Origin: CAZHAC01 sp964383855
GTDB taxonomy: Bacteria; Chloroflexota; Dormibacteria; Dormibacterales; Dormibacteraceae
Length of the DNA: 16,863 nucleotides
Assembly (NCBI GenBank): GCA_964383855.1
Contig: CAYLIP010000053.1
Coordinates: 1-16,863 of the forward strand
Direction of reading: 5' to 3'
Part shown: in pieces, positions 1-5,694 of the stretch
Numbering within the stretch: the stretch's first letter is position 1
Layout: each line of letters begins with the position of its first letter
Position numbers and translations under genes: made by a program
The notes under the pieces: model-generated
What the model saw: the letters and a program-made list of their open reading frames with translations, nothing else
The model's database searches: none
Told to the model about the DNA's origin: nothing

Positions 1-500
1 GGCCGCCGGCCCAGCAGCAGCGCCTCCAGGAGGTCGGCGCAGGCGCGGTCCTCGGGGTGGCCGAGCGGGGCCCCGGTGGCGACCAGCGTGACCAACCCGG
101 GGCCCAGGCTCTGGACGAACCTGGCGGTCGCGCCCGCCACCACCAGCGCGCCCGCCACCACCTGATCGCAGGCCCGGGCGGCGAGCGCGGCCTGGACGCC
201 GGAGGTGGTGCGCTGGACCAGGCGCCGGCCGCGAAGGTCGGCGTCCCGGATCATGGCCGGCGAGTTGGAAATCGGCACCCCGGGCACCGGGAGGCCGTCG
301 ACCTCGGCCGAGACCACGGCCCCCGGAAGCTGGCCGGCCAGGTCCCACGCGCGCTCCACCGTCTCCACCAGCCGGCACTCGGAGGCGCCGCCGGCCAGCG
401 CGTAGGCGCTGACCGTGAACGCGCGCAGCACGTCGACCACGATCACCACGCCCCGGGCCGACCGGGCGCCCTCGACGCCCTCGGCGTGGACCACTCTCAA
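1..500 (-). CDS. comB: 2-phosphosulfolactate phosphatase (ComB family), 3' end cut by window edge
   Basis: ComB hydrolyses 2-phosphosulfolactate to sulfolactate plus phosphate, a step of coenzyme M synthesis in methanogens; many bacteria without coenzyme M carry homologues of unknown substrate. The visible 166 residues match the family in order: VVIVVDVLRAFT near residue 19, ISNSPA near 80, RTTSGVQAA near 99, then an A-x-A-T stretch and EDRACADLLEALL at the cut end. The start is probably the TTG at 500 (reads as MRVVHAEG), whose last three bases form the TGA of the upstream gene; GTG at 494 is the alternative. The overlap with the ornithine cyclodeaminase-like gene implies co-transcription and translational coupling. 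The C-terminal part lies outside the window. Family call is firm; the physiological substrate is not. Confidence 0.85.
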   Translation of the reverse strand, partial: MRVVHAEGVEGARSARGVVIVVDVLRAFTVSAYALAGGASECRLVETVERAWDLAGQLPGAVVSAEVDGLPVPGVPISNSPAMIRDADLRGRRLVQRTTSGVQAALAARACDQVVAGALVVAGATARFVQSLGPGLVTLVATGAPLGHPEDRACADLLEALLLGRR

Positions 501-1444
501 GCCAGGTCTATGAGGGTCCCGACATTCTCGGCTTGCGCCCGGTCGAAGACGAGCCGGGCCGCGGCCAGGTCCTCGACCGCGTGGCCCATCGACTTGTAGA
601 CCGTGAGCTCCTGGTCGCCCTGCCGGCCCGGCCGCGCTCCACTCAGCAGCTCGCCGAGCTCGACGGCGCGCTCGGGATCCAGGCCCTGGAGCTCGATGGC
701 CCCGGCCGGGTAGGGCAGGAAGGCCGCCCGCGACTCGACGCAGAGGACGTCCGCGCCGACCAGGTCGGCTGCGAGCTCCGGCCCGGCTCGGGAGGCGCCC
801 ACCGAGGTCACGTGGGCCCCGGGGCTGAGCCAGGCCCGGTGCAGGATCGGCTCCGAGGCGTCCGTGCAGCAGCAGATGACGTCGGCCCCGGCCACCGCGT
901 CCTGGAAGGAGGCGGCGACCTGGACGCCCGGGAACTCGCGGGCCAGCGCCTCGGCGTGCTGGCGGCGGCGTGAGGCCAGCCGGATCTCCGAGAAGCTGCG
1001 CGTCCGGGGCACGCAGGCCAGGTGGGAGCGGCCCTGGACGCCGGCGCCGAGCACGGCCAGGACGCGGGCGTCCGGCCGCGCCAGCAGCCGCACCGAGAGC
1101 GCGGCGGCGGCCCCCGTGCGGAGGGCGGTGATGGCGGTCCCGTCCATCAGCGCCTGCGGGCTGCCGTCGCCCTCGTCGAAGACCGCGATCAGCGCCTGGT
1201 GGGAGGGGAGGCCGAGCCCGTGGTTGCCGGGGAAGACGGAGACCAGCTTGACCTCCATGCCGGCGCCGGGCAGGTGGCCGGGCATGGCGGCGAGCAGCCC
1301 GCCGGCGCTGACGGCGGCGTTCCTGGGCGGGACCGAGGCCTCGCCCGCGGACAGCTTGCGGAAGGCCGCCGCCAGCGCGTCGAGCAGCGCATCGACTTCC
1401 AGCAACCGCTCGACCTCGAGCCGGTTGAGAAGGCGGATCGGCAC
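497..1444 (-). CDS. Ornithine cyclodeaminase / mu-crystallin family NAD(P)-dependent enzyme
   Basis: This 315-residue protein belongs to the ornithine cyclodeaminase/mu-crystallin family, which includes ornithine cyclodeaminase, alanine dehydrogenase-like enzymes and pyrroline- or piperideine-2-carboxylate reductases. Visible family features (numbered from GTG 1444) are Arg41 and Lys66 in the N-terminal domain, MDGTAITALRTGAAAALS at 100-117, and the Rossmann loop GAGVQG at 133-138. Sequence alone does not pick the substrate. The start is taken as GTG 1444 because TATGAT lies 6 nt before it, a leaderless promoter arrangement, and the protein then begins VPIRLLNRLEVERLL as family members do; an upstream in-frame GTG at 1477 would overlap the divergent cupin gene. 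Its stop overlaps the start of the comB-like gene, so the two probably form an operon. Confidence 0.88.
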   Translation of the reverse strand: MPIRLLNRLEVERLLEVDALLDALAAAFRKLSAGEASVPPRNAAVSAGGLLAAMPGHLPGAGMEVKLVSVFPGNHGLGLPSHQALIAVFDEGDGSPQALMDGTAITALRTGAAAALSVRLLARPDARVLAVLGAGVQGRSHLACVPRTRSFSEIRLASRRRQHAEALAREFPGVQVAASFQDAVAGADVICCCTDASEPILHRAWLSPGAHVTSVGASRAGPELAADLVGADVLCVESRAAFLPYPAGAIELQGLDPERAVELGELLSGARPGRQGDQELTVYKSMGHAVEDLAAARLVFDRAQAENVGTLIDLA

Positions 1445-1467
1445 CGGCCGATCATAATTCCGGCCGG
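1445..1467. promoter_or_regulatory. Overlapping divergent -10 elements between OCD-family gene and cupin gene
   Basis: Only 23 bp separate the GTG at 1444 (minus) from the GTG at 1468 (plus). On the minus strand TATGAT occupies 1456-1451, 6 nt before the start. On the plus strand CATAAT occupies 1453-1458, 9 nt before the start. The two hexamers share four base pairs, so both promoters could not easily be occupied at once. The AT-rich island stands out in the GC-rich surroundings. Confidence 0.5.
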
Positions 1468-1779
1468 GTGGAGCCACGAGCCTTCGGTTGGAAGCAGCTC
1501 GCCGACTGTGGCGCGATGCGCGTGGTGGGCCTGCGCCTGCAGCCCGGGCAGCGCGTCCCCGAGCACCGGAATGCCATACCGGTCGCCGTCATTGTCACCG
1601 AGGGACTGCTGTGCTTCAGCGAGGGGAAGAACCAGGGATCGGCGCGGGCGGGCGAGCTGGTGCTGGTCAATCCGGGCGAGCGCCACGCCTACTGGGCCGA
1701 GGAGGAAACGTCGGCCTACCTGGTCTACGCCGGGCTCCCCGGATCACGGCCTCGCGAGTGGTCGCTGCGGCGGCGTTGA
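1468..1779 (+). CDS. Small single-domain cupin protein
   Basis: This 103-residue protein is a single cupin beta-barrel, a fold that binds metals or small ligands and serves as enzyme or sensor. Motif 1 is seen as QPGQRVPEHRNAIPVAVIVT (24-43), with only one clear His (33) where classical cupins have HxH; motif 2 is NPGERHAYW. Metal binding may therefore be reduced or altered. The start is GTG 1468, nine bases after CATAAT and divergent from the ornithine cyclodeaminase-like gene. The stop TGA (1777-1779) overlaps a TTG start of the following YihY-like gene. No substrate can be inferred. Confidence 0.7.
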   Translation: MEPRAFGWKQLADCGAMRVVGLRLQPGQRVPEHRNAIPVAVIVTEGLLCFSEGKNQGSARAGELVLVNPGERHAYWAEEETSAYLVYAGLPGSRPREWSLRRR

Positions 1780-2705
1780 GAGCGGCCGGGCGGCGGCCGA
1801 TCCTGGTCCGGCTGCTGGTCGGCTATTTCGCGGGTGGAACGCCCAACTACGCGGCCGGCCTTGCGTTCAACGCCTTCCTGACCATGTTCCCGATCGTGCT
1901 CGGCCTCTTCGCCATCCTCGGCTTGGTGCTCCACGATCGCGCCACCTTCCGCGAGGTCGAGCACGTCGTCGTGCAGGCCTTTCCGGCCGAGACCAGGGGC
2001 GCCGTCCTGGGCACTCTGCAGGATGCCCGCTCCCACGCCGGCACGCTCGGCCTGATCTCGGTCGCCGGCCTGCTCTGGTCGGGCACCGCCCTCTTCGGCT
2101 CGCTGGAGTTCGCGCTCAACCAGATCTACCGGGTCGCCGGCCGCAACCCGATCCGCCAGCGCGTGGCCGGGCTGCGGCTGATCGTGGTCTTCGCGATCGC
2201 GATCGTGCTCGCGGTGGCGCTGAACGCGGCCATCGGCTTCCTCAACGGCCAGCTCCTGAACGCGGCCGCCTACCTGAACGTGGTCGCGGGGTGGCTGATC
2301 ATCACCTATCTGCTCTTCTGGATCTACCGGTACGTCCCCAACCGGCCGATGGCGAGCCGCGAGGTGCTGCCGGGGGCGGTCGCGGCCGGCGCCCTGATCG
2401 AGCTCTTGAGCCTCGGCTTTCCGCTGCTCTACGAGATGACGCACCGGGCCAGCGCCTACACCCGCAGCTTTGCGCTCCTGGTCGTGCTCGCCACCTGGCT
2501 TTACCTGATGAGCCAGCTGCTCCTGATGGGGGCCCTCTTCAACCGGCTCATCGCCGAGGGCGCGTCATCCAGCCGAGTTCCACCACTGGAGGAGACGGCC
2601 CCGCTGGCCGCCCTCGAGGACGCCGAGCCGGCCCGGGTCCAGGTTGGCAAAGCCGGCCGCCAGCTCGATCGGCCAGCCCAGGAAGGCGATCGTGATGGCC
2701 CGTGA
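1758..2705 (+). CDS. YihY/BrkB-type integral membrane protein (copy 1)
   Basis: YihY/UPF0761 proteins (once called BrkB or putative ribonuclease BN) have six transmembrane helices and no settled function. Family signatures are clear: FNAFLTMFPIVLGLFAILGL in the first helix region, GLLWSGTALFGSLEFALNQI in the middle, and a C-terminal LLVVLATWLYLMSQLLLMGA helix. Two starts are possible: GTG 1758 (315 residues) or TTG 1776 (309 residues), the latter overlapping the cupin stop as TTGA. The reading frame is open much further upstream, but that part is antisense-like filler over the cupin. The last 47 codons run through the end of the opposing histidine phosphatase gene, giving a charged, Pro- and Glu-rich tail with no family similarity that I recognise. 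Confidence 0.85.
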   Translation: MVAAAALRAAGRRPILVRLLVGYFAGGTPNYAAGLAFNAFLTMFPIVLGLFAILGLVLHDRATFREVEHVVVQAFPAETRGAVLGTLQDARSHAGTLGLISVAGLLWSGTALFGSLEFALNQIYRVAGRNPIRQRVAGLRLIVVFAIAIVLAVALNAAIGFLNGQLLNAAAYLNVVAGWLIITYLLFWIYRYVPNRPMASREVLPGAVAAGALIELLSLGFPLLYEMTHRASAYTRSFALLVVLATWLYLMSQLLLMGALFNRLIAEGASSSRVPPLEETAPLAALEDAEPARVQVGKAGRQLDRPAQEGDRDGP

Positions 2706-3134
2706 GATGTGGCCGTGGCAGAAGGCGATGACGTCGCCTCCCCGCCGCTCCGCCAGCTCGCAGAAGCGGACCGCGCGCTCGCGGACCTGAGCCGGCGTCT
2801 CACCGCCCGGGCACCCGTCGTGGAAGAGCTCCCAGCCCGGGCGCCGGGCCTGGATCTCCCCGGTCGTCAGGCCCTCATATTCGCCGTAGTCGTACTCGCG
2901 GAGGAGCGGGCTCACGTCGACCTCCGGGAACCCCGCCAGCTCGGCCGTCCGCCGGGCCCGGACCATCGGGGAGCAGAACGCTGCCGCAAAGCGCCGCCGC
3001 GCCAGCAGCGGGCGCAGCTCGGCGGCGCGGGCCTCGCCGGCCGGCGTCAGCGGGAGGTCGGTGCGCCCGGTGTGGCGGTGAGCACGGCTCCACTCGGTCT
3101 CTCCATGGCGGACGAGCCACAGCTCGAAGCTCAT
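2565..3134 (-). CDS. Histidine phosphatase superfamily protein (phosphoglycerate mutase-like)
   Basis: This 189-residue protein is a complete branch-1 histidine phosphatase. The catalytic RHGE lies at 9-12 (His10 as phosphate acceptor), Arg59 is in the SPMVRARRTAEL segment, an acidic residue is in LREYDYGEYEG (78-88), and the second catalytic His is in FCHGH (His140). The YDYGEYEGLT motif resembles sedoheptulose-bisphosphatase-like and acid phosphatase members rather than true phosphoglycerate mutase, but the substrate is not certain. ATG 3134 lies 11 nt downstream of the zinc-ribbon/GGDEF gene, so the two are probably one operon. The last 47 codons lie opposite the 3' end of the convergent YihY gene and still encode conserved-looking family sequence. 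Confidence 0.9.
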   Translation of the reverse strand: MSFELWLVRHGETEWSRAHRHTGRTDLPLTPAGEARAAELRPLLARRRFAAAFCSPMVRARRTAELAGFPEVDVSPLLREYDYGEYEGLTTGEIQARRPGWELFHDGCPGGETPAQVRERAVRFCELAERRGGDVIAFCHGHISRAITIAFLGWPIELAAGFANLDPGRLGVLEGGQRGRLLQWWNSAG

Positions 3135-3145
3135 CGCCGCCGCGG

Positions 3146-3781
3146 CTAGCGGCCCAGCAGCTCAGGCCGGCCGGAGCGCAGCGAGCGGCCGGCCGCCTCG
3201 ATCACGGCGCCGGCGCGCAGCCGGGAACCGTGGTGCACGCAGACCAGCCCCACGCTTCCCCTCCGGCTGCCGCCGGCGAGCGCGCCGCTGACCGAGGCGA
3301 TCACCCGGCTGGCGGCATGGGCGGTGCCGGAGATGTCGGTGTCGGGCAGGATGGCCAGCAGCTGGGGCGGCCGGCGCGCGAGCACACCCGGCGTGTCGAC
3401 GTCGCGCAGGGTGCCGGCGACCGCCGCCGCCATCAGCTTCAGCACCTCCTCGTCGGCCTGGTCGGGCGCCGCCTTGGGATCGCCGGGGGTGCCGGCCTCG
3501 GTGGCGGTGTCGTCGGGGCTGCGGGCCTCGATCAGGAGCACGCCCACGGGGCGCCCGTAGCGGTGGGCGCGCGCCAGCTCGTCCTCAAGGACGGGGCGGA
3601 TGAAGCGGTCGTTGAAGAGCCCGGTCAGGCGGTCGACGATGTGAAGGGGCTGGGCGTCGGGGTCGTCGATGCGCACTCCGCAGGCGGGACAGAAGACGGA
3701 CCCGGCGGGCAGCGGGGCTCCGCAGGCGGGGCATCTCTGCGCTTCCGGCCGCCGCCTGAAGAGGTCGGTCAGCGGCGGCAT
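3146..3781 (-). CDS. Zinc-ribbon protein with degenerate GGDEF domain
   Basis: From ATG 3781 this is 211 residues; an in-frame TTG at 3796 would add five. The N-terminus holds a CxxC...CxxC zinc ribbon (CPACGAPLPAGSVFCPACG, about residues 17-35). A GGDEF-type domain follows: DRLTGLFNDRFIRPVLEDEL, then AHRYGRPVGVLLIEA matching the segment that normally ends in the metal-binding DxD. The active-site GGDEF itself is replaced: the stretch that should read GGDEF before a hydrophobic strand and P-x-T is RRPPQLLAILPDTD. Diguanylate cyclase activity is therefore unlikely; a binding, scaffold or sensing role is inferred. A low-complexity insert rich in Asp, Ala and Pro precedes the central helix. The gene leads a two-gene unit with the histidine phosphatase. 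Confidence 0.72.
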   Translation of the reverse strand: MPPLTDLFRRRPEAQRCPACGAPLPAGSVFCPACGVRIDDPDAQPLHIVDRLTGLFNDRFIRPVLEDELARAHRYGRPVGVLLIEARSPDDTATEAGTPGDPKAAPDQADEEVLKLMAAAVAGTLRDVDTPGVLARRPPQLLAILPDTDISGTAHAASRVIASVSGALAGGSRRGSVGLVCVHHGSRLRAGAVIEAAGRSLRSGRPELLGR

Positions 3782-3820
3782 GGAGGCACGGACCAATGGC
3801 GGGCTGGCAATGCGCGTTCG

Positions 3821-3826
3821 ATCCTA
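3821..3826 (-). promoter_or_regulatory. Putative -10 box TAGGAT of the zinc-ribbon/GGDEF operon
   Basis: TAGGAT on the minus strand is the only AT-rich hexamer upstream of this gene. It would start the transcript near 3813 and leave a leader of about 30 nt before ATG 3781. No clear Shine-Dalgarno follows. Confidence 0.35.
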
Positions 3827-3844
3827 ACAGCGGCTCTTGTCGCC

Positions 3845-3865
3845 GCCGGCCGCCTGCCGGCCGGC
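3845..3865 (-). terminator. GC hairpin immediately after the HxlR gene
   Basis: A perfect 8-bp stem (GCCGGCCG with CGGCCGGC) and a 5-nt loop begins at the last base of the HxlR stop codon. No T-tract follows on either strand, so it may be an atypical terminator or mRNA 3' end stabiliser. Confidence 0.35.
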
Positions 3866-4227
3866 TAGACGGCGGCGGAGGCGCGCGAGCCCGTCGCCCC
3901 CAGGTTGGCGCCCGCCATCCAGGCGCCCGCCCAGTCGTCCACCGCGGCCACCACCGGCTGGAGCGCGCGGCCCCGCGCGGTCAGCCGGTAGCTGACGCGC
4001 ACCGGCGGGCCGGGATCGACCAGGCGCTCGACGATGCCCTCCATCTCCAGCTCCCGAAGCCGCTCGGTCAGCACCCGGTCGGAGATGCTGGGGATGCCGG
4101 CCAGGAGCTGGTTGAAACGCGCCGGCCGAGGCAGCAGGGCCCTGACCACCGCACCCGACCAGCGCTTCCCGATCAGCTCGATAGCCCTCTGGAAGGGCGC
4201 GTTGTAGTCGATGCCTGGGCCTTTCAC
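3865..4227 (-). CDS. HxlR-family winged-helix transcriptional regulator without cysteines
   Basis: This 120-residue DNA-binding protein matches the HxlR family: AIELIGKRWSGAVVRALL (15-32), RFNQLLAGIPSISDRVLTER (37-56) as recognition-helix region, and LREMEMEG-like sequence followed by the VSYRLTARGRAL wing (78-89). Many HxlR proteins have an N-terminal Cys just before the first helix that senses oxidants or aldehydes; here that position is Ala10 and the protein has no Cys, so thiol-based sensing is excluded. The start is GTG 4227, 11 nt after the stop of the FAH-family gene; the frame stays open far upstream, but that is a shadow of the neighbour. Co-transcription suggests it may control the FAH-family gene or its pathway (inference). 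Confidence 0.88.
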   Translation of the reverse strand: MKGPGIDYNAPFQRAIELIGKRWSGAVVRALLPRPARFNQLLAGIPSISDRVLTERLRELEMEGIVERLVDPGPPVRVSYRLTARGRALQPVVAAVDDWAGAWMAGANLGATGSRASAAV

Positions 4228-4238
4228 GGCGCGTAATT

Positions 4239-5090
4239 CTAGGCCGCCCGGGTCCCTTCTTCCAGCACTTGGTTTTTCAGCTCGCCCAGACCGCTGACGC
4301 GGGTGATCAGCGTTTCGCCGGGAACCAGGTACCGCTTGGGGTTGCGGCCGTCGCCGACGCCGCCGGGCGTCCCGGTGGCGATTACGTCGCCCGGCTCGAG
4401 CGTCGACCAGAGGCTGACGTAGGCGATCACATCGGCCAGCTTGTGGACCATGAGCGAGGTGTTCGAGTGCTGCACCTCCTCCTCCCGGCCGTCCTTCTCG
4501 ATCGCGCAGGAGAGGTCCAGGTGGAAGGGATCGGGCACCTCGTCGGCGCTCACCACGAACGGCCCCAGCGGGCCCGTGCGGTCGAAGTTCTTGCCCGGAG
4601 TCCACTGCGATCCGTGGTGCTGGAAGTCCCGAATCGAGATGTCGTTGAAGACCGCGTACCCGAAGACGTGCTCCAGCGCCTCCGCGGCCGGGATGTCGCG
4701 TCCGCCGCGGCCGATGACCACCGCCAGCTCGACCTCCCAGTCCATCCGCTGGCTGGCCCGCGGCCGGAAGACGGGCGCGCAGGGCGGGGCCAGGCTGCTC
4801 CTCACGCGCGTGAAGATCTCCGGCTTTTCGGTGGTCAGGTTGCCGAGCTCGGCGGCGTGGTCGGCGTAGTTGCGGCCGACGCAGAGGATCTTGCCCGGGT
4901 TGGGCACCGCCGGCCCCAGCCGCGACCAATCCAGGGGATGCGTCACGGTCGCCGCCGCGATGGCGCGTTCGAGCGCGTCGCGCCCGCCCGCGATCAGTCC
5001 CTCCACGGTGCCGGTCAGCTCGACCAGCTGTTCCCCGCGCTGGGCCACCGCGATGGGGCCGCGCTCGCTCAGCAAGGTTCCAATGCGCAT
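4239..5090 (-). CDS. Fumarylacetoacetate hydrolase (FAH) family protein
   Basis: FAH-fold enzymes cleave or decarboxylate beta-diketo-type acids in aromatic and sugar degradation; this 283-residue, two-part form resembles bacterial 2-oxo-acid or acylpyruvate hydrolases. A short N-terminal domain (1-60) is followed by KILCVGRNYADHAAELG (67-83), the metal-binding DWEVELAVVIG (Glu119, Glu121) and NDISIRDFQ (Asp150), the active-site Lys167 in TPGKNFD, and VIATGTPGGVG (236-246). ATG 5090 is chosen because TACGCT sits exactly 7 nt before it, a leaderless promoter; upstream in-frame starts would add a non-conserved Pro-rich stretch. The HxlR gene follows 11 nt later. The exact substrate cannot be told. 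Confidence 0.9.
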   Translation of the reverse strand: MRIGTLLSERGPIAVAQRGEQLVELTGTVEGLIAGGRDALERAIAAATVTHPLDWSRLGPAVPNPGKILCVGRNYADHAAELGNLTTEKPEIFTRVRSSLAPPCAPVFRPRASQRMDWEVELAVVIGRGGRDIPAAEALEHVFGYAVFNDISIRDFQHHGSQWTPGKNFDRTGPLGPFVVSADEVPDPFHLDLSCAIEKDGREEEVQHSNTSLMVHKLADVIAYVSLWSTLEPGDVIATGTPGGVGDGRNPKRYLVPGETLITRVSGLGELKNQVLEEGTRAA

Positions 5091-5097
5091 GAGAGCA

Positions 5098-5103
5098 AGC
5101 GTA
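5098..5103 (-). promoter_or_regulatory. Putative leaderless -10 box of the FAH-family gene
   Basis: TACGCT on the minus strand matches TANNNT and ends 7 nt before ATG 5090, so transcription would start at or next to the A of the start codon. Confidence 0.5.
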
Positions 5104-5206
5104 TCGGGCGGCTCAGCCGGCGTGCCGGGCGAGGCCTCCTCGGCGGATGGTCCTGCCCGTGGCGGAGCCTGGCGGCCCGTCAAGGTGGCTGGTCACAGTG
5201 GCCGCG

Positions 5207-5587
5207 TCAACGAGGATGGGTTGGCGTCGAGGGCTCGCCGTCGAGCAGGCGTTCCAGCTCGAGGGCGAGCTGGAGCGGAGAGGTGTTGGCCTTGATGAAC
5301 CGCGCCACCGTGCCCGGCGGCGGCCGGTCGTAGAGCCGCTGGTCGTTGGTGAGGAGGACGACCCGCACGCCCGCCGCGGCCAGCTCGGCGGCGACCTCGG
5401 GTCCGGAGTCGCGCACCAGCCGGCCGTCCACGCAGGCCAGGTCGGGCCGGGTGCTGGTCACGATCGCCCGGGCGGTTATGGCGTCGGTGGCCTGGTGCAC
5501 AAGGAATCCCCGCCGGCGGAGAGCGGCGGTATAGAGGTCGAGGATGAGCCGGTCGTCGTCGACCAGCATGACGCTGGTTTGCGGCAT
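5207..5587 (-). CDS. Stand-alone response-regulator receiver domain
   Basis: This 126-residue protein is only a CheY-like receiver. The acidic pocket is Asp10-Asp11-Asp12, the phosphoacceptor is Asp54 in LACVDGRL, the switch Thr is Thr80 in VVLLTND, and the conserved Lys is Lys99 in ARFIKAN. All phosphorylation residues are present, so it should accept phosphate from a histidine kinase, but none is encoded nearby and no DNA-binding or enzymatic domain follows. It may act by protein contact. The start is ATG 5587; ATG 5569, giving MLVDDD, is possible. It is divergent from the MBL-fold gene across a palindrome-rich spacer. Confidence 0.88.
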   Translation of the reverse strand: MPQTSVMLVDDDRLILDLYTAALRRRGFLVHQATDAITARAIVTSTRPDLACVDGRLVRDSGPEVAAELAAAGVRVVLLTNDQRLYDRPPPGTVARFIKANTSPLQLALELERLLDGEPSTPTHPR

Positions 5588-5694
5588 AACTCCCTACTAC
5601 ATTTACCGGATTCGAGTACCGGTATGTATCAGTATCGGCGCCGGCGCCAGCTTCGCCGGCTTCGAACCGGCGAATCCGGCTTAGCGTTAGCCGG
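5588..5694. promoter_or_regulatory. Palindrome-rich divergent control region
   Basis: The 107-bp spacer between the receiver gene and the MBL-fold gene is relatively AT-rich and holds several dyads. TTCGCCGG (5652-5659) and CCGGCGAA (5667-5674) form an 8-bp stem around CTTCGAA. CCGGATTCG (5606-5614) is inverted as CGAATCCGG (5671-5679). TACCGGTA (5617-5624) is a perfect palindrome. GTAT occurs twice at 5622-5635. The hairpin covers the expected -35 region of the MBL gene promoter. Regulator binding is inferred from symmetry only. Confidence 0.45.
5682..5687 (+). promoter_or_regulatory. Putative leaderless -10 box of the MBL-fold gene
   Basis: TAGCGT matches TANNNT and is followed by exactly 7 nt before ATG 5695, with no Shine-Dalgarno. 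A transcript starting at the ATG is expected. Confidence 0.5.

Noticed and set aside
1488..1757. Possible cupin-YihY fusion or frameshift, since the YihY frame stays open upstream through the cupin
   Set aside because: The upstream translation lacks cupin motifs and is Arg/Ala/Gly-rich, while the +1 frame encodes a good cupin with its own stop.
1022..2695. Very long plus-strand open frame (557 codons) through three genes
   Set aside because: Arg/Gly/Pro-rich translation without any domain, antisense or out of frame to OCD, cupin and YihY genes; a GC-skew artefact.
4228..4929. Long N-terminal extension of the HxlR protein
   Set aside because: It is out-of-frame translation of the FAH-family gene; HxlR proteins start just before the first helix, matching GTG 4227.
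5091..5183. N-terminal extension of the FAH-family protein
   Set aside because: Low-complexity Pro/Ala/Glu sequence, and the -10 box 7 nt before ATG 5090 fits a leaderless start there.
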